Shown: one piece after another, positions 1-7,230 of the stretch
Layout of the letters: every line of letters starts with the position of its first letter
Numbering within the stretch: position 1 is the first letter of the stretch
Assembly (NCBI GenBank): GCA_036494925.1
Contig: DASXNR010000380.1
Span: 1-18,698, forward strand
Source: JAMXLO01 sp036494925
GTDB lineage: Bacteria > Pseudomonadota > Alphaproteobacteria > Acetobacterales > Acetobacteraceae
Direction: 5' to 3'
DNA length: 18,698 bases
Notes under the pieces: model-generated
Told to the model about the DNA's origin: nothing
Database searches by the model: none
The model's input: only the letters and a program-made list of their open reading frames with translations
Program-made: the position numbers and the translations under genes

Positions 1-129
1 GGTCATAGACCGGCGCATAGTAACCGTCGCTCTTCAAGCCCGGAGTGCTAATTTGAGTGAAAGCGCCGGTGGCCGGATCAATCGACCCGAAGGCGACAAC
101 GCCAACGCCGCCGGTAGCGACAAGCCCGA
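1..129. repeat. Direct repeat copy A (315-bp period, truncated by window)
   Basis: Bases 1-129 match 316-444 at 124 of 129 positions; mismatches are at 30, 31, 37, 66 and 105. The offset is exactly 315 bases, which is 105 codons, so the repeat stays in frame with the minus-strand secreted protein. The left edge is the window edge, so the full unit may be longer. Confidence 0.93.
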
Positions 130-553
130 CTAGTTGCCCGCGGGCAGTATCAAATCCCAAACCCAAGGCCAGATCGCCGAAGCCGACCCCCGATGGCAAA
201 TGAATGTGGCTGACTGCGCCTGTCGCCGCATCGATCTCGTCAATCACATTCGAGAAGCCGAGAGAAGGGTCGCTAGAGATAGGTTGATCAGTAACAAAGA
301 AAGCGTTTCGCACGGGGTCATAGACCGGCGCATAGTAACCGTCGGCCTTCAGGCCCGGAGTGCTAATTTGAGTGAAAGCGTCGGTGGCCGGATCAATCGA
401 CCCGAAGGCGACAACGCCAGCGCCGCCGGTAGCGACAAGCCCGAACAGGTTGGGAGCGGCGGACACGGGCGAAGGATATGAGGCTGCAGTATATATGATA
501 CTTGCCGTCCCTACGAAGCGGATGGCCTGTTGCTTCAATGTCTTCTTGTTCAC
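1..553 (-). CDS. Secreted repeat protein, N-terminal part (runs off window)
   Basis: The minus strand is open from GTG 553 to the window edge (184 codons, no stop). The GTG follows a strong ribosome site, GAGGAGG at 567-561, seven bases upstream. Residues 1-32 look like a Sec signal peptide: MNKKTLKQQ, a moderately hydrophobic stretch, then a possible cleavage after PVSA. A 105-residue unit begins at G38 and again at G143 (GLVATGG...), and the second copy is cut by the window edge. Within the unit, two roughly 50-residue halves resemble each other (FGSIDPATDAFTQI and IDEIDAATGAVSHI, each followed by an FD/YD-x-x-R motif), as in beta-propeller blades. I infer an exported beta-propeller-like protein. 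Its function is unknown, and no catalytic motif or anchor is visible in the part present. The start is inferred from the ribosome site and signal peptide, and no ATG lies in a better position. Confidence 0.72.
   Translation of the reverse strand, partial: MNKKTLKQQAIRFVGTASIIYTAASYPSPVSAAPNLFGLVATGGAGVVAFGSIDPATDAFTQISTPGLKADGYYAPVYDPVRNAFFVTDQPISSDPSLGFSNVIDEIDAATGAVSHIHLPSGVGFGDLALGLGFDTARGQLVGLVATGGVGVVAFGSIDPATGAFTQISTPGLKSDGYYAPVYD
316..444. repeat. Direct repeat copy B (315-bp period)
   Basis: This is the partner of the copy at 1-129 (96% identical). It encodes residues from about 37 to 79 of the secreted repeat protein on the minus strand. The near-identity in DNA, not just in protein, points to recent duplication or ongoing gene conversion between units. 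Confidence 0.93.
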
Positions 554-560
554 GTCGTTT

Positions 561-567
561 CCTCCTC
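561..567 (-). promoter_or_regulatory. Ribosome binding site fixing GTG start at 553
   Basis: Reading the minus strand, GAGGAGG is followed by seven bases (AAACGAC) and then GTG. This near-consensus Shine-Dalgarno is the main reason for choosing a GTG start for the secreted repeat protein. Confidence 0.7.
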
Positions 568-609
568 GTCCTCATTCGCAAACTTTTGCGATCTCATGTG
601 GCAAGAGAA

Positions 610-632
610 ACGCGGCGCCGGATGCGCCGCGT
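610..632 (-). terminator. GC-rich hairpin in the leader of the repeat protein
   Basis: A perfect 9-bp stem (610-618 with 624-632) closes a 5-base loop. Read on the minus strand it is followed by TTTCTCTT, giving a terminator-like shape about 57 bases upstream of the GTG start. It could be an attenuator in the leader, the terminator of a lost upstream gene, or chance in GC-rich DNA. No leader peptide was recognised. Confidence 0.35.
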
Positions 633-814
633 GTGCCGCCGTCCCGCGGGCCGGCTGCCGAGCAGGGTGGCGGCCCAACTAGATCAATCTTATGGCAGTA
701 GCTCTCCAGAATGCGCCAACCTTACCACTTAGTATTGATCTGCAACCACCCTAAGGTTGAAAACGTGCACAACCCAACGGATTATTCCCGATGTGACATC
801 ATGGCGCCGACCCG
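633..814. other. Intergenic stretch with no gene recognised
   Basis: No ORF here has convincing codon use or family resemblance. The only structure seen is a spaced 8-bp inverted repeat, CAACCTTA (717-724) and TAAGGTTG (752-759), separated by 27 bases. It might be an operator or promoter element for the minus-strand repeat protein, but nothing else supports this. Confidence 0.3.
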
Positions 815-1499
815 GGCCTCACGCGTAAAAGAAATTGCGTTTCGTCAAGGACGCGCAGCCGGGCGCGAAACCGATTGGGTGGCGTATATCCCAGCTCTGC
901 CGCGCAGCCGCGGAAGGGTTAGCTCTGGCTGTGGTGAAGGCCCGCAAGTGGGAGATCAAGCAGCTGCAGCCGCCAATCCAGGCGATGCGCGGCAAGCAGG
1001 CGGCGCCGGTGGTGCGTGTTCGCCGCCAACGAGGCGTATCAGATCTGCTTCGCGCTTGACACCGGGGCGCGCAGCCCCTCGGCAACCGCAGTAACGCCGG
1101 GATGCAGGGCGACTGGGGTGAGTTCAAGAATTACCGCGACCACCTCGATGCGGTGAACAACGAGCTCGTCGTCGTGCCGATGATCGCGACCAACCAGTCG
1201 CTGGAGAACCTCGATGACATCGCGTCGGTCCCGGGCGTCGACGTCCTGCTGATCGGCCGTCTGATCTTTCGATCGAGCTGGGAGTGCCGCTCGACTACCA
1301 GTGCGACATCTATCAGCGAGCGCTCGATAAAATCGCGGCGACGGCCGCGAAACACGGCATCACCGCCGGGATATATTTTAGTCCGCCCAGAATGGACCCG
1401 AACTTCTTCGTCCAGAAGGGGTCAACTTCTTCACCATGCCATGGAGCCCCCTGGGCGACGGCTGGGATCCAGAACGCCCTGGCCGGGATCGAGCGCTAA
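815..1499 (+). pseudogene. HpcH/HpaI-family aldolase relic (multiple frameshifts)
   Basis: Pieces of one family appear in the right order but in changing frames. Around 835-1020: AAAEGLALA, then LQPPIQAMRGKQAAPVVRV. Around 1022-1072, in another frame: ANEAYQICFALDTGARS. At 1102-1262: LVVVPMIATNQSLENLDDI, then VPGVDVLLIG. From about 1263, shifted again: PSDLSIELGVPLDYQ, then AAKHGITAGIYF. A short shifted piece (NFFTMPWSP) is followed by ATAGIQNALAGIER and a stop at 1497-1499. Intact HpcH/HpaI aldolases (class II, metal-dependent, cleaving 4-hydroxy-2-oxo acids) are about 250 residues, so the relic spans nearly the whole gene. The metal-binding and Arg/His regions of the N-terminal half are badly eroded. 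The changes are too many for sequencing error alone. The exact start is unclear. Confidence 0.75.
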
Positions 1500-1669
1500 C
1501 GACGTCGATGCGGGGCTGGCAAACAGCCGAACCGCCCCAACGCGCGCCGCTGATCAGTTGTTCCGCCACGCCGGTGTCCACGACGAACTCAAATAGAGCA
1601 CACTTGCTGTTGTCGACTGGATGTAACTGCGGATGGAACGTTCGACGGGAGCGCTGAGCCGGCTGACAG
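1500..1669. other. Short non-coding stretch between two relics
   Basis: One plus-frame reads ADQLFRHAGVHDELK before a stop near 1596, but I could not tie it to a family. It may be a further decayed fragment. Nothing else is supported here. Confidence 0.25.
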
Positions 1670-2025
1670 ACAGCGGCGGATCTGGCTTGGCAGAAGGCGG
1701 CCGAGAGAGAGGTCGTGGTAGTTCATCCTCTCCAAACCACCCCACCTGGGACGTCTCCAGGCCAGACTTCGTGACCCCGCCTATGATTTCGCAAATGAAG
1801 AATACCTTGCAGCAAAAGAACACGTCGGGCGTGTGACCCGGGCGGGCCCGGTCCCACACAGCAGCGAGCTTACGGACATTCACGTCGAAACCGCTTTCTT
1901 CCCACACCTCCTTGGTGACGCTCACGCCCGCAGTAGCCCCCGTCGTTAAACGCAGCTCCGCGGACATCGATCTTCGGGGGTCGCGTACCGCCTGCGACTG
2001 CCGCATCTCGTCAGCCTCGAAGACT
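1670..2025 (-). pseudogene. NUDIX hydrolase relic (frameshifts and internal deletion)
   Basis: On the minus strand, YATP near 1985 is followed, after removing one extra C, by KIDVRGAAFNDGG, the usual opening of the NUDIX fold in this group. The segment that should hold the first half of the NUDIX box (about 25 codons, including the usual LPGGWAD) is missing. The frame resumes with VTKEVWEESGFDV, which keeps the second half of the box, including its paired glutamates. It continues KLAAVWDRARPGHTPDVFF, then LETSQVGWFGEDELP. A final shift gives LSLGRLLPSQIRR, matching the family C-terminus. Intact relatives hydrolyse nucleoside-diphosphate-linked substrates. With the deletion and at least two frameshifts this copy cannot be active. 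Boundaries are approximate. Confidence 0.72.
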
Positions 2026-2351
2026 TACCATGGGACGAGCCGATCTGACGAACTGGCCGCGCGGTAAGACGCAAGCCCTCCAAGCTGAACCTCACGACGG
2101 CTGTGGCGAACGGCCGGAATGGGTGGCTTTCCGCCGATCCGCTCGCAGGCCAGGAAGTGTCTTGATCGGACATTAGGCTCAAGGCCAGGTTCCCACACGG
2201 CATGCCGACGACGGATGCGGAATCGATCAAGACCGCGACGCACGTTTGCCGCGCTCTCCCCGGACGTGGGATGCTCTCGCCGTGTGGCGAGGGCTGAATC
2301 TCGCCTTGGGGTGCGGTAAATTGCGAGCTTGTTGTCGGACGGGCCACCGAC
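2026..2351. other. Intergenic region upstream of the efflux operon
   Basis: About 325 bases with no recognised gene. Minus-strand open frames cross it but continue antisense into the adaptor gene and show no family resemblance. The promoter of the efflux operon should lie here, but I could not pick out a clear -35/-10 pair or a regulator binding site. No TetR, MarR or LysR gene lies alongside. Confidence 0.3.
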
Positions 2352-3431
2352 GTGGCCGCCGTAACCGCGGGGCACAGAATGCGGGCTGTCCTGACCATCA
2401 TCACCGTTGTCATCCTCGTGATCACCGGCGCCGCGCTCGCGCTCGGCTGGGAGGGCGCGCTCACTCGCCGGCACGATCCGGTGACAGTCGATGCCTACGT
2501 GGAAGGCGACCGCACGCCGCTCAGCTCGCATTTGTCCGGCTATGTCCGCACCGTCCTCGTGCGCGACAACCAGTTCGTGCGCGCCGGCGACACGATCGTG
2601 CAGATGGTCGACGACGACTACCGCGCCATAGCGGCGGAGGCCCAGGCCCAGGCGGATGCTGCCCGCGCGGCAGTCGCCGCGCTCGAAGCGAAGCGCGAGG
2701 TGCTGCAGCAGCAGGTGGTGCAGGCGCAGGATGCCGTGACGGCCGCTGCCGACCAACTCGTCCACGCGGTCAACGACGTGCATCGCCAGGAAGAGCTGCT
2801 GTTCACGGCCTCGGGGCTGCTGCAGAGCCTGCAGGGGGCGCAGGCCTACCTGAGGCGGGCAGAAGCGACACGGGCGCAGGCGGCGGCGCAGGTGCTGGTG
2901 AACCAGCGTCAGCTAGATCTGCTGGACGCGCAAATCCTGCAAGGGAAGGCGCAGATGGGCGAGGCCGAGGCGCAGAGCACGCTCGCCATGATCGCGCTCG
3001 GCTATACCCGCATCGTGGCGCCGATCGACGGCACGCTCGGCGTCCGCGAGGTGCGTGAAGGCGCACTGCTGTCGCCCGGCACCGAGGTCGACACCATAAC
3101 GCCGCTCGACGCGGTGTTCGTCACCGCCAACTTCACCGAACGCCAGATCACCAACATCCAGCTTGGGCCGCGCGCAATCGTTCGCGTCGACGCGTTCCGC
3201 AATGTGCCTATCCGGGGCAAGGTCGCCGGCATCCAGCCTGCTACCGGCTCGCAGGTCAGCCTGGTACCGGCCGACAACTCCACCGGCAATTTCACCAAGA
3301 TCGTCCAGCGCATCCCGGTCAAGATCGCGCTCGACCTCGCCGATACGCACCTGGTCGGGCAGGTCGTGCCAGGCATGTCCGCTCGGGTCGAGGTTATCAC
3401 CGACGCCGCAGCACGGGAGGACACGCCGTGA
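2352..3431 (+). CDS. EmrA/HlyD-family periplasmic adaptor, first copy
   Basis: This is a membrane-fusion adaptor that would link an inner-membrane pump to the outer membrane. It is 359 residues from GTG 2352. An in-frame ATG at 2379, preceded by GGGG, gives a 350-residue protein and is an equally good start. One N-terminal membrane anchor (AVLTIITVVILVITGAALAL) precedes the first half of the biotinyl-lipoyl domain (VDAYVEGDRTPLSSHLSGYV, then VRDNQFVRAGD). A long Ala/Gln/Glu-rich coiled-coil hairpin follows at about residues 90-215. The second lipoyl half (ALGYTRIVAPIDGTLGVREV) and a beta-barrel region (VFVTANFTERQITNI; NFTKIVQRIPVKI) come next. Its stop overlaps the next start as GTGA (3428-3431), so translation is probably coupled. 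The substrate is unknown. Confidence 0.9.
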   Translation: MAAVTAGHRMRAVLTIITVVILVITGAALALGWEGALTRRHDPVTVDAYVEGDRTPLSSHLSGYVRTVLVRDNQFVRAGDTIVQMVDDDYRAIAAEAQAQADAARAAVAALEAKREVLQQQVVQAQDAVTAAADQLVHAVNDVHRQEELLFTASGLLQSLQGAQAYLRRAEATRAQAAAQVLVNQRQLDLLDAQILQGKAQMGEAEAQSTLAMIALGYTRIVAPIDGTLGVREVREGALLSPGTEVDTITPLDAVFVTANFTERQITNIQLGPRAIVRVDAFRNVPIRGKVAGIQPATGSQVSLVPADNSTGNFTKIVQRIPVKIALDLADTHLVGQVVPGMSARVEVITDAAAREDTP

Positions 3432-4627
3432 ACGACAGCTCCCCCGCCGCCACAGCCGCCTTCCAGTCGGTCCCAGGATCAGCGCCAGCCGTCCAGCCGC
3501 CGCCACTATCGCCGCAGGGGTTGGCACCGCCGCAGGGATCGGCACCGCCACCGCCCGCACCGCCGCCCAACAGGCTGCGGCGCGTCATAGTCCGCGCGCT
3601 GATCGTCGCGCTCGCCGTGCTCGCCGGCGGCCTGTTCATGGTGGACTGGGATGATCTGCTGCTGCTCGGCCCCGTGCAGCGCACCGATGACGCCTATCTC
3701 CGCGGCGATCCGACGACGCTGAGCGCGCGCGTTCCCGGTTACGTGCGCCGGGTCGCCGTTTCCGACATGGAAACGGTGAAGGCAGGTCAGGTCCTGTACG
3801 AGATCGACGATACCGAATATCGCGCCCAGGTCGACCTCGCGCGCGCCCAGGTTGCCGATGCCAGCGCGCAGGTCGCCATTGCGACGGCGCAGATCGGCCT
3901 TCAGGAGCGGCAGATCGACGTCACGCAGAGCAACGCCGATCTTGCGCAATCGGACCTGATCCAGGCCGTACAGGAGGCGGGTCGGCAGAACGCGCTGCGC
4001 GGCACGCCCGCCTATCTGCAGCGCGCCTGGGAGCAGGCGACCCAGAACGCTCTCGCGCTGCAGGCCACGGTGGCAGGCAACCGCGCCCAGATCGCATCGC
4101 AGACGGCGCAGCTCAAAGTCTTGCACGCGACGCTCGAACAGACGGAGGCAGCTCTGCAGGCAAAGCAGGCCGCGCTGAAGACCGCGCAGATCAACCTCGG
4201 CTACACACACGTGCTGGCGCCGCGCGACGGGCGGCTCGGTTTCCGCATCGTCCGCGTCGGCCAGTATGTCGCCGCCGGCGCGCCGCTGATCCAGCTGGTG
4301 CCGCGCAACGACGTCTGGGTGGTCGCGAATTTCCGCGAAACACAGGTGCGGAACATGCGTGTCGGCCAGCCCGCGCGGATGACGCTCGACGCCTATCCCG
4401 GGATCACGCTGACCGGCCACATCGACAGCATCGAGCCGGGGAGCGAGGCGCTGGGGTCGCTGCTGCCGCCCGACCGCGCGGTCGGCAACTTCACCAAGAT
4501 TACCCAGCGGGTACCGGTCAAGATCCGCATCGACCCCGGCCAGGCGCACCAGAGCGAGCTGATCGGCCGCCTCCATCCTGGCCTGTCGGTTGAAGCCGCC
4601 GTGGACACTTCGGCGCCGCCGCCGTGA
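3428..4627 (+). CDS. EmrA/HlyD-family periplasmic adaptor, second copy
   Basis: This is a second adaptor of 399 residues, starting at a GTG that overlaps the previous stop by 4 bases. It has a long Pro/Ala-rich cytoplasmic N-terminus (about residues 12-50), one membrane anchor (VIVRALIVALAVLAGGLFMV), and the EmrA signature TDDAYLRGDPTTLSARVPGY. A coiled-coil hairpin covers about 125-250, followed by the second lipoyl half (INLGYTHVLAPRDGRLGFRI) and the barrel motifs VWVVANFRETQVRNM and NFTKITQRVPVKI. It keeps the canonical TDDAY motif better than its neighbour (VDAYVEGD), so it may be the standard adaptor and the first copy a specialised paralogue. Its stop overlaps the pump start as GTGA (4624-4627). 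Confidence 0.92.
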   Translation: MNDSSPAATAAFQSVPGSAPAVQPPPLSPQGLAPPQGSAPPPPAPPPNRLRRVIVRALIVALAVLAGGLFMVDWDDLLLLGPVQRTDDAYLRGDPTTLSARVPGYVRRVAVSDMETVKAGQVLYEIDDTEYRAQVDLARAQVADASAQVAIATAQIGLQERQIDVTQSNADLAQSDLIQAVQEAGRQNALRGTPAYLQRAWEQATQNALALQATVAGNRAQIASQTAQLKVLHATLEQTEAALQAKQAALKTAQINLGYTHVLAPRDGRLGFRIVRVGQYVAAGAPLIQLVPRNDVWVVANFRETQVRNMRVGQPARMTLDAYPGITLTGHIDSIEPGSEALGSLLPPDRAVGNFTKITQRVPVKIRIDPGQAHQSELIGRLHPGLSVEAAVDTSAPPP

Positions 4628-6231
4628 GGCGTGTGCTCGCCGCACTCGGGCCGCCTTTGCTGGTGTTTCGCGGTCCGGACGGGCGACCGCTACCTCTGCC
4701 CGGCCCGCCGCCGCTGACCGGGCGGCTGTTGTTCGGCCTGTTCGGCGCCCTGATCGCCGGCGTGATGTCGCTGCTGAACACGCGCCTCACCACCTTCGGC
4801 ATCGCCGATCTGCGTGGCGGCGTTGGCCTCGATGTCAATCTGGGTACCTGGTCGACAACCGCATTCGCGGTCGGTAGCATCGCCATCGTACCGGCGACGC
4901 CTTGGCTGACGGACATCTTCTCGTCGCGCCGCCTGTTCGTGGCCAGCATCCTGCTGACGACCGTGAGCGCGGTCGCCCTGGGCACGGTTCCGACGTATCC
5001 GTTCCTCGTCCTGTTCCGCTTCTTGCAAGGCCTGGGCGCGGGAGCGCTGCTGCCGCTGCTATTGGGCGCGGTGTTACGCTTCACGCCCTTGCAGCAGCGC
5101 GTGTGGGGCATCGCGATGTATGCCGGCATCACAACGCTCTCGCCGTCGGTCGCGGAGTCGATCGACGGCTGGTTCACCGATTATCTGTCCTGGAAAGCGA
5201 TCTTCTGGCAGGACATCGTGGTCGCGCCGCTCGCGATCGTCCCGATTATGATCGGGCTGCCGGTCGAGCCATTGCGGCTAGCGGTGTTCCGCAACACCGA
5301 TTATCCGGCGATCATCTTCTCCATCCTCGGCGTTGCCGCACTGACGGCGGCGCTGGGTGAGGGACAGACGCTGAACTGGTTCGATTCCGGCGTGATCAAC
5401 GGCCTGTTCGTGATCGCCGGGGTCAGCCTCGCGGCGTTCGTCATCAACGAGCTGACCTGCGACCGCCCGCTGATCGACGTGCGGCTGTTCCAGCAGGTCA
5501 ACTTCAGCCTTGGCCTGATCGTCTTGCTGACCTTCAACTTCACCTTGCTCGGCGCATACTACATTCTCCCCCAGTTCGCCGCGGTGGTGAAAGGCTGGCG
5601 CGAACTGCAGATCGGCGAGATCCTGATCTGGCTGGCGCTGCCGCAGGTCGTGCTCACCCCCTTATCGGCACTGCTGCTGCGCTACGTCGATGCGCGCCTG
5701 CTGCTTGCCTGCGGATTGTTCACATTCTCGGTCGGCGCGTACATGGCTACGTACATCACGAGCGATTGGTACATCGCCGACTTTCTGCCGAGCCAGCTCG
5801 TGCAGGCTTGTGCATTCCCCTTCATCATGCCGCCGCTGGTACTGATCGCCACGTCCCTGATCACGCCGGCGAACGCCGCGTCGGGTGGCGCGCTGTTCAA
5901 CATCGTCCGCACGCTTGCCGGCAGCCTGGGCGTGGCAGTGGCGGGGGCCGTGCTGACAGTGCGCGAGCGTGTGCATTCGGCGATGATCCTGTTGCATGTC
6001 CAACCGGGTGATATCCCGAACTCGGCGTTGGGATCGGTCTCGGTCAGGGCAAGCGCGCAGGCCTTCGTGATGGCGTGCGCAGATACGTTCGGGATGCTCG
6101 GCCTGATAGCGATAGCATGCATGGTGTTGGTGCTTTGGTTGCGCGAGACGCCGGTTGCCCGGCCGGTGCGAAGAACACCCGACGCAGGTCGCGTTGGGCA
6201 CGTTGGGTCGGAAGCGATCGTCCAACGCTGA
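4624..6231 (+). CDS. DHA2-family MFS efflux pump (EmrB-like)
   Basis: An inner-membrane proton-driven exporter of 535 residues, the usual DHA2 length, with about 14 hydrophobic segments. The motif-A region after TM2 reads WLTDIFSSRRLFVASIL, and LFRFLQGLGAGALLPLL matches the motif-B helix with its Arg. The antiporter motif-C region is atypical: in place of G-P-x-x-G-G it reads AGITTLSPSVAESIDGWFTD, followed by the conserved LSWKAIFWQDI. The start is a GTG overlapping the second adaptor's stop, and the N-terminus is a hydrophilic, proline-rich 35 residues. EmrB-type pumps work with an EmrA adaptor and a TolC-like channel; two adaptors but no channel gene are here. Typical substrates are hydrophobic drugs or weak acids. 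The real substrate is unknown. Confidence 0.92.
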   Translation: MRRVLAALGPPLLVFRGPDGRPLPLPGPPPLTGRLLFGLFGALIAGVMSLLNTRLTTFGIADLRGGVGLDVNLGTWSTTAFAVGSIAIVPATPWLTDIFSSRRLFVASILLTTVSAVALGTVPTYPFLVLFRFLQGLGAGALLPLLLGAVLRFTPLQQRVWGIAMYAGITTLSPSVAESIDGWFTDYLSWKAIFWQDIVVAPLAIVPIMIGLPVEPLRLAVFRNTDYPAIIFSILGVAALTAALGEGQTLNWFDSGVINGLFVIAGVSLAAFVINELTCDRPLIDVRLFQQVNFSLGLIVLLTFNFTLLGAYYILPQFAAVVKGWRELQIGEILIWLALPQVVLTPLSALLLRYVDARLLLACGLFTFSVGAYMATYITSDWYIADFLPSQLVQACAFPFIMPPLVLIATSLITPANAASGGALFNIVRTLAGSLGVAVAGAVLTVRERVHSAMILLHVQPGDIPNSALGSVSVRASAQAFVMACADTFGMLGLIAIACMVLVLWLRETPVARPVRRTPDAGRVGHVGSEAIVQR

Positions 6232-6236
6232 GCCTC

Positions 6237-7217
6237 TCACATCATCCGATCCTCGGGCGGTACCAGATAAAGCGGCGTCTCCCCCGCCAGCGCACGCCTG
6301 ATATTCGCGACCGCCCGCTGCAGCCCCACCGCCCCGGTCCCGGCGATCGCCGCCGCCGAGTTGTGTGGCGAGCCGATCACGTTGGGCAGCGACATGAACG
6401 GCTGGTCCATGCGGAACGTGCCGTGGCGCACCGGCTCGATCCACCACGCATCGATGCATGCGGCGAACGTCGGCAACGCCACCAGCCGTTGGTACAGCGC
6501 ACGCTCGTCGACGATTTCGCCCCGCGCGACGTTCACCAGGATCGCGTCCTGCTTCATCCGAGCAAGCTGCGCCGCACCGAGCATTCCGTGGGTCGCCGGC
6601 GTCAGCGGCGTGCAGATCACCAGCACATCCGACGCCGCCAGCAGCAGGTCGAGCTGATCGGGTGTGCCGATCCAGTCGGTCGGTTCCTCGCTGCGGCCGC
6701 GCCGGTTGATCGCATGCACCTTCATGCCGATCCCGCGCGCCAGCCGCGCCGTGGCAACGCCGATGCCGCCGAACCCAAGAATGCCGCACACGCCGCCCGC
6801 CAGCATGCGGTTCCGTGTGAACTGGTTGAACTCGCCATGTGCCAGCGCCGCATGTTCCACCAGCAGCCGCTTCGACGCAGCCAGCGCCATCGCCAGCGCG
6901 TGCTCCGCCATCGGTTCGGCATAGGCGCCGCCATTGGTCGCCACCGGCACGCCTGACGGCAGCTCGGCGAGCGGCACGAAGTCGATGCCGGCGTTGATGA
7001 ACTGCAGCAGGCGGATGTCCTGCAGCAGTGCGGTCTCGCCCTGGCGCAGTTCGCGCGTGGTGCGCGCCAGCACCGCATCCGCCTTGCGCAGCGCATCGGC
7101 ACGCCCCGCATCGTCGAGATCAGGCAGATAGATTGCCTCCGCCGCGCCATCCAGCGCTTCGTGCACGATCTTGCGGCCGTTGCCCTCGAGTTCGTACACC
7201 ACAACCAGTGTGTTCAT
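6237..7217 (-). CDS. D-2-hydroxyacid dehydrogenase, downstream member
   Basis: An NAD(P)-dependent D-2-hydroxyacid dehydrogenase of 326 residues that would interconvert a 2-oxoacid and a D-2-hydroxyacid. The nucleotide-binding loop is ILGFGGIGVATARL (about 146-159). After the second beta strand it reads HAINRRGRS, with N171 and Arg-Arg rather than Asp, which suggests NADP(H). The catalytic triad is present: R232 (NVARGE), E261 (WWIEP) and H285 (GSPHNS). The tryptophan-rich DAWWIEP in place of the common DVFEQEP suggests an unusual substrate pocket. I chose ATG 7217, with GAGGGA about 10 bases upstream, over a start 14 codons earlier that would overlap the upstream gene. The gene lies 13 bases after its paralogue and converges on the efflux pump with 5 bases between stops. 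Confidence 0.9.
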   Translation of the reverse strand: MNTLVVVYELEGNGRKIVHEALDGAAEAIYLPDLDDAGRADALRKADAVLARTTRELRQGETALLQDIRLLQFINAGIDFVPLAELPSGVPVATNGGAYAEPMAEHALAMALAASKRLLVEHAALAHGEFNQFTRNRMLAGGVCGILGFGGIGVATARLARGIGMKVHAINRRGRSEEPTDWIGTPDQLDLLLAASDVLVICTPLTPATHGMLGAAQLARMKQDAILVNVARGEIVDERALYQRLVALPTFAACIDAWWIEPVRHGTFRMDQPFMSLPNVIGSPHNSAAAIAGTGAVGLQRAVANIRRALAGETPLYLVPPEDRMM

Positions 7218-7230
7218 CCGCGCGCTTCCC

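Noticed and set aside
1..444. CRISPR array or insertion-sequence ends as an explanation of the direct repeats
   Set aside because: The unit is 315 bases, has no short spacer pattern or terminal inverted repeats, and stays in frame within a coding sequence. A protein-level tandem repeat explains it.
711..1094. A plus-strand ORF of 127 codons
   Set aside because: Its frame is not the one carrying the HpcH/HpaI-like pieces, and it has no resemblance of its own.
2025..2783. A 252-codon minus-strand open frame over the region upstream of the efflux operon
   Set aside because: Half of it is antisense to the first adaptor, and the rest shows no recognisable motif or ribosome site.
3506..4645. A 379-codon minus-strand open frame opposite the second adaptor
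   Set aside because: It is a low-complexity Arg/Asp/Leu-rich shadow frame with no domain; the plus strand encodes a full EmrA-type adaptor.
6225..6245. A terminator between the convergent efflux pump and dehydrogenase genes
   Set aside because: Only five bases separate the stops, and no hairpin with a T tract is visible there.
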